A stretch of DNA of 9,528 bases, from positions 1 through 9,528 of the forward strand of contig JAJYMR010000126.1 of NCBI GenBank assembly GCA_021786815.1, read 5' to 3'. How positions within the stretch are numbered: position 1 is the first letter of the stretch; the number at the start of each line of letters is the position of its first letter. The stretch comes from Deltaproteobacteria bacterium. GTDB taxonomy: Bacteria; Desulfobacterota; Binatia; Binatales; Binataceae. Under the pieces are notes generated by a model that made no database searches, was not told where the DNA came from, and worked only from the letters and a program-made list of their open reading frames with translations. This document shows positions 1 to 7,429 of this stretch, piece by piece. Both the position numbers and the translations under genes were made by a program.

Positions 1-740
1 GCATCGAGCCGTGCCCGCATCAGGTTCATCGGCGGCTGGCCGACGAACGACGCGACGAATTCGTTGGCGGGCGCGTCGTAGAGTTCCCGCGGCGAACCGA
101 TCTGCTCGACGACTCCCGCGCGTATCACGGCGATCCGGTCGGCGAGCGTCAGCGCTTCGAGCTGGTCGTGGGTTACATAGATGACCGAGCGCCCGGTTGC
201 GCGCTGGAAGCGTTTGAGCTCGGCGCGGAGACTTGCGCGAAGCTGCGCGTCCAGGTTGGAAAGCGGCTCGTCCATCAGGATAATTCGCGGCTCGCGCACG
301 AGCGCGCGGGCAAGCGCCACGCGCTGGCGCTCCCCGCCCGAAAGCTCGCCGGGACGGCGCTCGAGTCCGATCGATAGTCCGGCGGTCTTCGCGCATTGCG
401 CAACGCGCCGTTCGATCTCTCCAGGCCCGAGCTTCATGAGCCGAAGCGGGAAGGCGATATTCTCGAACGCGGTCATGTGCGGATAGAGCGCGTAGTTCTG
501 AAACACCATCGCGACGGCCCCGTTTCGCTCTCCGTAGCCCGCGCGCCTTCCCGCAATCTCGATACTGCCCCGATCCGCGGGATCGAGCCCCGCGATCAGG
601 CGAAGCAGCGTTGACTTTCCGCATCCCGACGGTCCCAGCAGAACAAAGAACTCGCCCGCTTCGACCTCCAGGGAGATATCGTGCACTCCGCCGCCGGAAG
701 GGAATTCTCGCGCGAGATTTCGGATGGTCAGTTCAGGCAC
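1..740 (-). CDS. ABC sugar importer ATPase, MalK/UgpC type (3' end outside window)
   Basis: This is the nucleotide-binding subunit that would power the two permeases encoded just upstream; it acts at the cytoplasmic face of the inner membrane. The visible 246 residues contain Walker A GPSGCGKST (36-44), Q-loop Gln81, signature LSGGE (133-137; LSGGQ is more usual in this family), Walker B ILMDEP (154-159), the D-loop SNLD and the switch His191. The stretch EQIGSPRELYDAPANEFVASF (near 212-232) is the linker typical of MalK/UgpC proteins. The C-terminal regulatory domain is cut off by the window edge. The start is a GTG at 740, 23 nt after the preceding permease stop, with a purine-rich GGGGA 7 nt upstream. 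Family assignment is secure. The transported sugar cannot be read from this subunit, because one MalK-type ATPase can serve several importers. Confidence 0.93.
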   Translation of the reverse strand, partial: MPELTIRNLAREFPSGGGVHDISLEVEAGEFFVLLGPSGCGKSTLLRLIAGLDPADRGSIEIAGRRAGYGERNGAVAMVFQNYALYPHMTAFENIAFPLRLMKLGPGEIERRVAQCAKTAGLSIGLERRPGELSGGERQRVALARALVREPRIILMDEPLSNLDAQLRASLRAELKRFQRATGRSVIYVTHDQLEALTLADRIAVIRAGVVEQIGSPRELYDAPANEFVASFVGQPPMNLMRARLD

Positions 741-763
741 CGCCGCGTCCCCGCAAATTGCGA

Positions 764-1603
764 TTAGCGGAAACCTCCCGCCATCAGCGCGCCCCGCAGC
801 ATCGGAAGAAGCGCCACAACCACGCAGATTGCCGGTATCATCATCAGGAGCGCAAGCGCGCTTGCGGGGCCGACGTCGCCGAAGACCGTGTAATAGTACA
901 GCAGTGGCGGAAGCGTGCGGTTGGTGACCTGCAGCAGCAGCGCGAAGCCAAATTCGTCCCAGCTCAGGATGAAACCCAGGATAAACGCGGCGGCAAGCGC
1001 TCCGCGCGCCAGCGGAAGATCGATCGCAAGGAATATTCGAAGCGGCGAGGCGCCGTCGAGGAAGGCCGCCTCTTCGAGTTCGAGCGGGATCGCAAGGAAG
1101 GCCGGAAACAGAACCAGCGCCGTCATCGGAATCGCGAGCGCGCTATGCACCAGCGCAAGGCCGAGCGCGCTCGGCCGGTCGTACAGTCCCGTCGTGATAA
1201 GCGCAAGTGCGAGCGGCAGCGCAACCGCGATCATCGGTAGAAGCCGCGTCACCGTGAGGGCGGTCATCCCGGCCCGTCGGCCCCATCGGCTGCGCGCCAT
1301 CGCGTAGCCCAGCATCGCGCCCATCACCGTGGCCGAAACGCCGCACATGAGCGCGACCGCGATACTGCGGAGAATCGAGGCGCGAAGCTCGCCAACGGTG
1401 AATACGGATTCCAGATGCGCGGCGGTTATGCGATGCGGCAGCCAGAACGGCGGCCACGCGAAACTTTCGGTCTCGGGGGTGATCGCCTGCTTGACGAGCA
1501 GGTAGATCGGTATCGCCGCGCCGAGGACGATCGCGGGCGCGGCCACGCGCCGGATGATAGTCGCGCCCTTGCCTCGCGCCGTGAATGCCTCGCCGTGGTT
1601 CAT
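764..1603 (-). CDS. ABC sugar importer inner-membrane permease, MalG-like
   Basis: This is the second membrane subunit of the importer, 279 residues, the usual length for MalG/UgpE proteins. It has a short cytoplasmic N-terminus, a first membrane helix near residues 21-37 (IVLGAAIPIYLLV) and about five more helices. The cytoplasmic EAA loop that docks on the ATPase lies at 178-198 (EAAFLDGAS, then IDLPL). The ATG at 1603 is chosen because it forms an ATGA overlap with the stop of the preceding permease (1602-1600), a classic translational-coupling junction. The frame stays open further upstream to 1729, but that part overlaps the other permease and is not needed. The next gene, the ATPase, begins 23 nt downstream. 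Function is known for the family; the substrate is inferred from the neighbouring trehalose genes. Confidence 0.93.
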   Translation of the reverse strand: MNHGEAFTARGKGATIIRRVAAPAIVLGAAIPIYLLVKQAITPETESFAWPPFWLPHRITAAHLESVFTVGELRASILRSIAVALMCGVSATVMGAMLGYAMARSRWGRRAGMTALTVTRLLPMIAVALPLALALITTGLYDRPSALGLALVHSALAIPMTALVLFPAFLAIPLELEEAAFLDGASPLRIFLAIDLPLARGALAAAFILGFILSWDEFGFALLLQVTNRTLPPLLYYYTVFGDVGPASALALLMMIPAICVVVALLPMLRGALMAGGFR

Positions 1604-2448
1604 CGCACAGGCTCCGCGGCGCCAAACCGCCGCAACGCCGCCATCGTCGCGAGGCCAAGCACGGTGATCGCGAGCGCCAGGATTACCGACGCGGCCATCG
1701 CGACGTGTGGTTGCTGCGCGTCGGTCCACTGCTGATAGGCGTAGGTCGAGAGCACCGGAACGCCTTCGGCGCCAGTCAACACGAGCGTGGTCGAGAAAAT
1801 CCTTAGCGCATCAACACCGCGCAGCACGACCGCCGCGACGATCGAAGGGAACAGCAGCGGGAGCGTGATATGCCTGAACGTGGCAAAGGTTCCTGCGCCG
1901 TCGAGCGCCGCGGCCTCGTAGAGTTCGGGCGCGATCGATTGAAGCCCGCCCATCAGGACCAGCATAACGACCGGAGTGACATGCCACGCGTCTACAAGGA
2001 TGACCGTCCCGAGCGCGAGCGTGTGATTGGGCAAGAGCCATCCGAGCGGGCGAAACCCGGCCTCCGTCAGTGCGGCATTGACGTATCCGCGTGGCATGAA
2101 AAGATAGCGCGCGAGCGTCAGAAGGACGATCTCCGGTATCGCGAATGGCAGCACCGCCGCGACCTCGACGAGTCCGGAGGGCTTTGGGCGCGACGTCAGG
2201 TAAAGCGCGAGCAGAAGTCCGAGCACGAGTTCGAGCGCGAGGCTCCCGGCCGGGATAATCAGATTGTTCGCGAGCGCCCGCCAGAACATCGGGTCGCCGA
2301 ACAGCAAGTCGTAGTTTCTGAGCGACGGCCCGCACGAATCGAACGACAGCATGAGCCCCTGAAGGGCAGGGGCGAGCATCATTATCGCCATGAACGCGCC
2401 GGGCACGGCAATGAACACGATCCTTAGACTGCGTGATGCGCGCTCCAT
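1600..2448 (-). CDS. ABC sugar importer inner-membrane permease, MalF/UgpA-like
   Basis: This is the first membrane subunit, 282 residues, similar in size to UgpA/LacF-type permeases and without the long periplasmic insertion of E. coli MalF. A helix begins at about residue 10 (IVFIAVPGAFMAIMM), and further hydrophobic segments lie near 62-84, 95-115, 145-168, 200-211 and 250-271. The EAA motif is at 178-197 (EAAALDGAG, then HITLPLL), matching the EAA-x3-G-x9-I-x-LP pattern that contacts the ATPase. It starts 21 nt after the solute-binding protein stop and ends in a 4-nt ATGA overlap with the next permease. The two permeases would form a heterodimer. No strong Shine-Dalgarno sequence precedes the ATG; AGAAG lies about 10 nt away. 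Confidence 0.93.
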   Translation of the reverse strand: MERASRSLRIVFIAVPGAFMAIMMLAPALQGLMLSFDSCGPSLRNYDLLFGDPMFWRALANNLIIPAGSLALELVLGLLLALYLTSRPKPSGLVEVAAVLPFAIPEIVLLTLARYLFMPRGYVNAALTEAGFRPLGWLLPNHTLALGTVILVDAWHVTPVVMLVLMGGLQSIAPELYEAAALDGAGTFATFRHITLPLLFPSIVAAVVLRGVDALRIFSTTLVLTGAEGVPVLSTYAYQQWTDAQQPHVAMAASVILALAITVLGLATMAALRRFGAAEPVR

Positions 2449-2469
2449 CTCTGTTGTGCTTCTACATTT

Positions 2470-3660
2470 CTAACGGCAAGCGCAAGGTCGGCCGTTTCGA
2501 GCCGGCTTCCCGAGCCGCACCGCTGTTGCGGCCTGCTTCAATGCCGCCGCGGGTGACGCCTCGGCGAACAGAACCGCTCGAAATGCCCTCTGCCAGCCGT
2601 TGCTCAGTTGCGCGTAACAATCGATCGTCGGTCGCGCACGCACGTACGGGCGCATCGCGATAAATCCGGCGTAAAGCTTCGCCTGCTCGCTTCCGGCCGG
2701 CGGTCCGACCGACCCGTACCATCCAAGCTCGCGGCTGAGCCGCGCCTGCGTGTCGCGCTTCAGGAGATAGCGGATAAACTCTGCGGCGAGCTTCGGATGG
2801 GGCGCCGAGCGCGCAATCGCAAGGTATCCGCCGCCAAGGACGGTGGCCGTGCCGTCTGGGCCCGAAGGAATCGGCGCGCTCAGATCGACGCTCGGGGCGA
2901 GCCCCTTGCTCGCGAGATATGCGAGCGCAAACGGCCAGTTGAAATGAATCCATACCGAGCCGCGCGCCTGCGCTTCGAGGACCGGCATCTCGCGATACAC
3001 GGCTGACTCCGCATTCAGGTACGGCCCAAGTTGCGAAAGGAAACCGAACGCGCGCATCGCAGCCGGCGATTCGGGCTCGAGCGGATCGCCGCCGGCGCTC
3101 CATAGGAATGAGAGCATGTCGCAGGTCGCGCCCTCGTATCGCGCGGCTTTGAGCACGACCTTGCCCGGATGGCGGCGGGCGAACTCGAGCAGTTCGTCCC
3201 AGGTCGCGGGAGGATTCGGAACATGCCTTCGGTTGTAAATCATCGCCTGCCACATCAGGCGATGCGGGACGAAAAAAAGATGCCCGTCGAAGCGCGCGGC
3301 GTTCCATGCGGCCTTGGGGAAAAGCGCCTCGGATTCGGGCGGGACGATCGCATCGAGTGGACGCACCGAGCGGTGCGCGCGTGCGAGCATCGAGAGGTCC
3401 AGTTCGGCCAGGTCGAGGCTGCCCCTGCCGGCTGAGCCTTCGGCGAGCAACGCGCGCAGGATGTCGTCATAGCTCTGCGCGATAAGGTCAACCTTGACGT
3501 GGTTGCGACGCTCGAAGTCCCTGAGAAAAGCGCGATACCTGCGCGCTTCGCCTGGAAAAATCGCAAGCGCGAGCGTAAGTTCGCCGCTGCTCGCAGGCGG
3601 CTTCGGCTCGCATCCCGCAAGCCCAACGAGTGCGAGGACTATGAGCGCGAGCGCGGCCAT
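2470..3660 (-). CDS. Lipoprotein solute-binding protein of the sugar ABC importer (family 1)
   Basis: This is the substrate-capturing subunit, 396 residues, a normal size for MalE/UgpB-type proteins. A lipobox LAGC puts the lipidated Cys at residue 17, so the protein should be anchored in a membrane facing the periplasm. The fold is suggested by the opening strand GELTLALAIFPGEARRY, by SYDDILRALLAEGSAGRGSLD typical of family 1 binding proteins, and by aromatic residues likely to line a sugar site (W in WDELLEF, FLWSAGGDP, WIHFNWPFA, GWYGSVGPP). It lies between otsB (46 nt upstream) and the permeases. The start is uncertain. The ATG at 3660 gives a signal peptide with no Lys or Arg before the hydrophobic core. 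A GTG at 3723, overlapping the otsB end by 17 nt, would add an Arg-containing N-region. Substrate is unproven; trehalose, maltose-like or glucosylglycerol-like sugars are all possible. Confidence 0.88.
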   Translation of the reverse strand: MAALALIVLALVGLAGCEPKPPASSGELTLALAIFPGEARRYRAFLRDFERRNHVKVDLIAQSYDDILRALLAEGSAGRGSLDLAELDLSMLARAHRSVRPLDAIVPPESEALFPKAAWNAARFDGHLFFVPHRLMWQAMIYNRRHVPNPPATWDELLEFARRHPGKVVLKAARYEGATCDMLSFLWSAGGDPLEPESPAAMRAFGFLSQLGPYLNAESAVYREMPVLEAQARGSVWIHFNWPFALAYLASKGLAPSVDLSAPIPSGPDGTATVLGGGYLAIARSAPHPKLAAEFIRYLLKRDTQARLSRELGWYGSVGPPAGSEQAKLYAGFIAMRPYVRARPTIDCYAQLSNGWQRAFRAVLFAEASPAAALKQAATAVRLGKPARNGRPCACR

Positions 3661-3706
3661 CGCCGTGTCTAGTCCTGATTCGCTCCGATCTCCGCGCGCT
3701 GCGGCG

Positions 3707-4579
3707 CTAGCGCGTCCGTCCACTGCCAAGCCGCGTGAGCGCTTCGGCAAGCTCCGCGAGGACGTCCGCGACGGCCGAGGGACCGTCAACCCGGTAGTGC
3801 GCAAAGCTCGGGCGCTCGGGACCAACCAGCACGGTGGCCGCGCCTTCGGGACGAAGCGCAAAAAAGGCCTCCTCGTCGGTTGTGTCATCGCCAAAGTAGG
3901 CGACCTGCGGCCGCGCCTCACCCATCTGGGCGATAAACCATCGTACCGCCGAGTCCTTGCCGCCGGCCGCACGCGGCAGCATCTCGTAGACCATCTTTCC
4001 CTTCATTACGCGAAGATGCGGCGCCTTATGTGCGACAAAGTTCTCGACCCTGGCGAGCAGCGGTTCGGCTTCGGACGGCTCGGCGCTTCGATAATGAAGC
4101 GCGATGGCGAGCCGCTTGTCCTCGACAACAAATCCGTGTCTCCCCGGAACCTCGCGCGCGAGAAAATCGCGAAGCTTGCGCAGGTCGCCGAACGATTCCT
4201 CGACGCCTTGGGCCGTTCGCACGACGCCGTCGAGTCCGGCCAGCTCGAGTCCGTGGGTGCCGGAGAACATGATTGCGTCTCCGAGTCCAAGCAGGCGGCG
4301 CACGGTCGCGATGTCGCGCCCGCTCACGATCGCGACGACCACGCGTTCGGGCGACGCGGCGAGAGCGGCAAGCGCCTGACGCGTGCGCTCAAGCGGAAAT
4401 GCCTCGTCGATGTTCGGGGTTATCTCGGAGAGCGTGCCGTCGTAGTCGAGGCAAAGCAGCAGGCGTCCCCGAGAGACAAGGTCGGCGAGTAGTCCGCGCG
4501 CAAGCGGACGCGGCGTTTCAGTCGGCGCTGGCCAGCGAGGCTGGATGCGCCTCAAGGGTGAAATCTCCGGCAAGGGCAT
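3707..4579 (-). CDS. otsB: Trehalose-6-phosphate phosphatase
   Basis: This enzyme hydrolyses trehalose-6-phosphate to trehalose and phosphate in the cytoplasm, the second step of the OtsA/OtsB pathway. It is a HAD-superfamily enzyme of 290 residues. Motif I is DYDGTL (45-50; Asp45 nucleophile, Asp47 acid/base), motif II is SGRD (86-89), the motif III lysine is Lys208 in GGKDSA, and motif IV is GDDTTDE (230-236). The cap segment includes GTHGLEL (107-113), characteristic of trehalose phosphatases. The gene overlaps the 3' end of otsA, so the two should be translationally coupled. With the ATG at 4579 the overlap is 62 nt but the upstream Shine-Dalgarno sequence is poor. A TTG at 4555, preceded by GGAG at 9 nt, is a credible alternative that gives 282 residues. 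Both options leave the catalytic domain intact. Confidence 0.95.
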   Translation of the reverse strand: MPLPEISPLRRIQPRWPAPTETPRPLARGLLADLVSRGRLLLCLDYDGTLSEITPNIDEAFPLERTRQALAALAASPERVVVAIVSGRDIATVRRLLGLGDAIMFSGTHGLELAGLDGVVRTAQGVEESFGDLRKLRDFLAREVPGRHGFVVEDKRLAIALHYRSAEPSEAEPLLARVENFVAHKAPHLRVMKGKMVYEMLPRAAGGKDSAVRWFIAQMGEARPQVAYFGDDTTDEEAFFALRPEGAATVLVGPERPSFAHYRVDGPSAVADVLAELAEALTRLGSGRTR

Positions 4580-6023
4580 GGAGAAAACTGGCGGACCATC
4601 GCTCCAGGTTGTTGTCGTGGACTTTCTCGCGCAGCGCGCGCATCCGGGCCGCCCGCGCCGCGGGATCCATTTCGATTGCTTCCTTGATGCGCTTCGCGAC
4701 CGCGTCGGCGTCGTACGGATTCACCAATAGCGCTTCAGTCAGTTCCTCGGCGGCTCCGGCGAACTCGCTCAGGATGAGCACCGCGTCGTCTCCGGGATGA
4801 GACGCGACGAACTCCTTGGCGACGAGATTCATCCCGTCACGAAGCGGCGTCAGCAGGGCGACGTCGGCGGCGAGATAATGAGCAACCAGTTCCTCGGCGC
4901 CGAACTGGGTGTAGAGATAGCGAATCGGGACCCATCCGGCGGAGGAAAACCTGCCGATCACGCGGCCCACGGATTCATCGACCTGGCGCTTGAGCATTAT
5001 GTAGTCGGTCACCTTGGTCCGCGAAGGAACGGCGATAAGGACCAGCGTGACTCGACGATGATAGGCGGGGTTGTCTTCCAGAAAGCGTTCGAAGCCGAGC
5101 AGGCGTTCGAGGATTCCCTTGGTGTAGTCCAGGCGGTCCACGCCAAGGACCACGATTTCGCTTCTGAGCGCGCGGCGGATTCGCGCCGCGCGTTCAAGAG
5201 TCGCGGGATTCGCCGCAAGCCTCTCGAAGTAGTCGACCGGGATTCCGAGCGGAAACGCAAGCACGCGGGTCGAGCGGCCGTGGTAATAGACCTCGCTGCT
5301 TCGGCGATCCACCTGTGCGCCCAGCACGCGCTCGCACGCGTCGAGAAAATGCGCCGCGTAGCGGTGCGTATGGAATCCGACCAGGTCCGCGCCGAGCATC
5401 CCGGCCAGCAGCTCCTCGCGCCATGGAAACACCATGTAGAGCTCAACCGGCGGAAACGGCACGTGCCAGAAGATCCCGATCGGCAGATCGCTGCGCCGCG
5501 CGCGAATCTTCGCGGGCGTGAGCGCAAGATGGAAGTCCTGTATCCAGATGGCGTCGCCCGCGCCGGCCTCAGCCACCGCGCGCTCGGCGAAACGCTCGTT
5601 GACGAGCACGTACTGGCGCCAATGGCTTCCGTTGAAGTGGCAGTTCGAGATCATCGAGTGCATCAACGGCCACAGCGCTCGATTGCACAAGCCGTAGTAA
5701 TACTGGGAGACGTCGCGTTCGCCGAGTTGTACGAACGACATCGCGAACTGCGGATGACCCGGAGGGAACGGCAGACGCGGCGGAGTCTTTTGTCCGCCCG
5801 ACCATGCGATCCACAAGCCGCCGTGATGCTCGAGTAGGCGTAGGAAAGTCGTTCCGACACCGCCCACGGTCGGCTCGATTCGCTCATGGGAGCCCTCGCG
5901 CACGATCCGGATCGGCGCCCGATTCGACATCACAACCAGCCGCCTTCCGGCCAGATTCTCCTCGCCGGTTCGATGGGTTCCGTTGGGATGCGCGGCTTGA
6001 TTGTGATCGTTCTGCATTACCAT
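4518..6023 (-). CDS. otsA: Alpha,alpha-trehalose-phosphate synthase (GT20)
   Basis: This enzyme transfers glucose from UDP-glucose to glucose-6-phosphate, giving trehalose-6-phosphate, a cytoplasmic compatible-solute pathway. It has 501 residues; E. coli OtsA has 474. Residues matching the E. coli active site are Arg35 (MSNR), Trp74 region (GGLWIAWSG), Tyr109 and Trp118 (YYYGLCNRALWP), Asp163 (WIQDFHL), His187 (WHVPFP), Arg297 and Lys302 (VDRLDYTKG), and Asp396 and Glu404 (LRDGMNLVAKEF). The spacings Tyr-Trp 9, Trp-Asp 45, Arg-Lys 5 and Asp-Glu 8 are the same as in E. coli. The first 25 residues are polar and probably disordered; a second ATG at 6017 is possible. The related glucosylglycerol-phosphate synthase is an alternative within GT20, but the adjoining otsB favours trehalose. 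It is the first gene of the cluster. Confidence 0.95.
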   Translation of the reverse strand: MVMQNDHNQAAHPNGTHRTGEENLAGRRLVVMSNRAPIRIVREGSHERIEPTVGGVGTTFLRLLEHHGGLWIAWSGGQKTPPRLPFPPGHPQFAMSFVQLGERDVSQYYYGLCNRALWPLMHSMISNCHFNGSHWRQYVLVNERFAERAVAEAGAGDAIWIQDFHLALTPAKIRARRSDLPIGIFWHVPFPPVELYMVFPWREELLAGMLGADLVGFHTHRYAAHFLDACERVLGAQVDRRSSEVYYHGRSTRVLAFPLGIPVDYFERLAANPATLERAARIRRALRSEIVVLGVDRLDYTKGILERLLGFERFLEDNPAYHRRVTLVLIAVPSRTKVTDYIMLKRQVDESVGRVIGRFSSAGWVPIRYLYTQFGAEELVAHYLAADVALLTPLRDGMNLVAKEFVASHPGDDAVLILSEFAGAAEELTEALLVNPYDADAVAKRIKEAIEMDPAARAARMRALREKVHDNNLERWSASFLHALAGDFTLEAHPASLASAD

Positions 6024-6084
6024 GAACGGCGGCTCTCACAAGCCGGTTGCCGCAGTGGAGCATGAGGACGGCGCGAATAATTTA

Positions 6085-6113
6085 TTCCTATCCCACGCTT
6101 TCGTCATCGGCAA
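6085..6113 (-). promoter_or_regulatory. Possible sigma70-like promoter upstream of otsA
   Basis: On the minus strand TTGCCG (6113-6108) and TAGGAA (6090-6085) are separated by exactly 17 nt. An AT-rich patch (TAAATTATT) follows, standing out in this GC-rich sequence. The elements end 61 nt before the otsA ATG. It is only a partial consensus match, and an unknown lineage may use other promoter rules. The location, in the 209-nt gap before the first gene of the cluster, is the best support. Confidence 0.35.
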
Positions 6114-6173
6114 GCGAAAGTTGTTCCAAGTGCGCGATCACTTCCCGCAACGGACAGGCTCGTGCAGGAAAGG

Positions 6174-6194
6174 GCGCGCGTTCAATTCGCGCGT
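6174..6194 (-). terminator. Possible short hairpin after the lipoprotein gene
   Basis: A perfect CGCGCG stem (6175-6180 with 6188-6193) encloses the 7-nt loop at 6181-6187. It lies about 40 nt after the stop of the minus-strand lipoprotein gene, where a terminator would be expected. Downstream on that strand there is only CCCTTTCC, not a real T-tract, so intrinsic termination is doubtful. Confidence 0.22.
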
Positions 6195-6232
6195 GCCGCA
6201 GGCGCACCGCGCATCAAATCGCTATGGGTGAT

Positions 6233-7153
6233 TCAGGGATGGGGCAGGATCAACGCCTCGGAACCTTGCACCTGGGGATCGAGTACGACGACGTAGAGAG
6301 GAAACCGTGTTTCGCCGATGCTGACCTCTGTGCGCGCCTCGCAACCGCATCGCGCCGCCATCGCGTCGTTCACTGCGGTAAACCGTCCCAGATTTAGCGA
6401 GGCTGCATGAAGATCTGACCTGCGGACGGAAACCTGAAGTCTCGAGCCATCGAGCGAAATTCCGGAGAACAGCGCGTTGCCGTTCACCGTTCCCTCATTC
6501 GCGACCCAATGCAGGAACGCCTGTTTGGTCATTCGATGCGCCAGCTTGTAGCGCCTGCGCAGTTTCTGGACGGTTCGATGGACGGCTGCGCGCGTCGCGC
6601 CATGCGGCTTGACGATATGCTGATGCACGATCTGCCACATCCGCCGCGACCATCGCTCCATCAAGGCCGTATCCGCGCCGGGCAGAGCCTGATATTCGAG
6701 CGCCGCGTCCTCGGCCTCCACCACGTCGTTGTGCTTGAGCGCCCGTTCCACTCGATTCGCGGCCTCGTTGCGCATCGCGGCTTCTATTTCGGCAAGAATC
6801 TGACCGCTCTGGCTGCCAGGCTCTTTTACGGCCGCCTCGCAGACCATGCGTTGCGCAGGTAGGGGATAGGCCGGCGGACCGATCCTGAACTCGGTCAGGC
6901 AGAGATCGTCCTTGGCCTCGCGCTGCTCGCTGGAGCTCAATTTCTGCGGATTGGCGAGAAGCGCAACCAGTTCCCGATGCGCCGCGGCATAATTGCCCGC
7001 CGCAATCTGCTGACGCGTCGTACCGAGGGCGCTCGGAGCGCATCCCGAGACGGTTACCGCGGCGAGCGTCAAGCCCAATGCAGCGAGAACGGGTGCTATC
7101 CGGATCGCCAGCGAAGGACGGCTGGCGGAAGCCATTATAGAAGGTCTATCCAT
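6233..7153 (-). CDS. Lipoprotein of unknown function with TPR-like helices
   Basis: I do not recognise this 306-residue protein. The N-terminus has a basic region (SRPSLAIRIA), a hydrophobic core and a lipobox VSGC with Cys38, so it should be exported and lipidated. After it comes a helical part. GNYAAAHRELVALL (53-66) and a second segment near 139-153 (HNDVVEAEDAAL) resemble TPR helix A/B patterns. Residues 185-212 are very basic (QKLRRRYKLAHRMTK). The last 90 residues look beta-rich and hold Cys269 and Cys271 (ARCGCEA); two further cysteines are at 85 and 105. It lies upstream of otsA on the same strand with a 209-nt gap, and is divergent from the pilus genes. A TadD-like pilus role is conceivable because TadD is a TPR lipoprotein, but this is a guess. 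The ATG at 7153 is used; Met7 (7135) would also keep the signal peptide. Confidence 0.8.
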   Translation of the reverse strand: MDRPSIMASASRPSLAIRIAPVLAALGLTLAAVTVSGCAPSALGTTRQQIAAGNYAAAHRELVALLANPQKLSSSEQREAKDDLCLTEFRIGPPAYPLPAQRMVCEAAVKEPGSQSGQILAEIEAAMRNEAANRVERALKHNDVVEAEDAALEYQALPGADTALMERWSRRMWQIVHQHIVKPHGATRAAVHRTVQKLRRRYKLAHRMTKQAFLHWVANEGTVNGNALFSGISLDGSRLQVSVRRSDLHAASLNLGRFTAVNDAMAARCGCEARTEVSIGETRFPLYVVVLDPQVQGSEALILPHP

Positions 7154-7161
7154 GCCTGATT

Positions 7162-7216
7162 CGGTCAGAGCCGAGCTATCGTTACGAATTTTTTGTCCCC
7201 CAGCCGAGTCTGACCG
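7162..7216. repeat. 8-bp inverted repeat with internal direct repeat in lipoprotein leader
   Basis: CGGTCAGA (7162-7169) is mirrored exactly by TCTGACCG (7209-7216) with 39 nt between. Just inside the arms the heptamer AGCCGAG occurs twice in the same direction (7169-7175 and 7202-7208). The element sits directly upstream of the lipoprotein ATG (7153), so it could be an operator or an RNA structure in its leader. The centre holds a T6 run (7189-7194) on the plus strand. Confidence 0.5.
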
Positions 7217-7429
7217 GGCCGCCGTCGCGGTGCAAGCAGCCTCGGGTTGCGTAAAAACGGCCAGTCCGAGCAGGGAGCCCTCGCCGAAATCGGCTTGCGG
7301 TAAAACATGAGCGGACGCGACGGACGGTCACGCAGGTGGGAGCGCAAGACCGGAATTGTCAACGGCACGGGCCGCGCGTTTCGTCGAACCGTGTCTTTGC
7401 CGGGCATTTGCGACTCCACTTAGGCCGTG

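Noticed and set aside
611..1240. A 209-codon plus-strand open frame rich in Arg, Lys and Gln
   Set aside because: It is antisense to the MalG-like permease and the ATPase. The composition reflects the reverse complement of hydrophobic codons.
3661..3972. Extension of the binding protein to an upstream ATG at 3972 (500 residues)
   Set aside because: This would overlap otsB by more than 260 nt and place a long Arg-rich segment before the lipoprotein signal.
3494..4492. A 332-codon plus-strand open frame
   Set aside because: It is antisense to otsB and the start of the binding protein and shows no recognisable motifs, so it is treated as a shadow.
4797..5837. A 346-codon plus-strand open frame
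   Set aside because: It lies antisense to otsA, whose active-site motifs are intact. It has no domain and an Arg/His-rich composition typical of antisense frames in GC-rich DNA.
6095..6137. GGAAC on the minus strand (6129-6125) upstream of otsA as an EcfG-type general-stress -35 element
   Set aside because: There is no CGTT-type -10 element at 16-17 nt, so the stress-sigma promoter is not supported.
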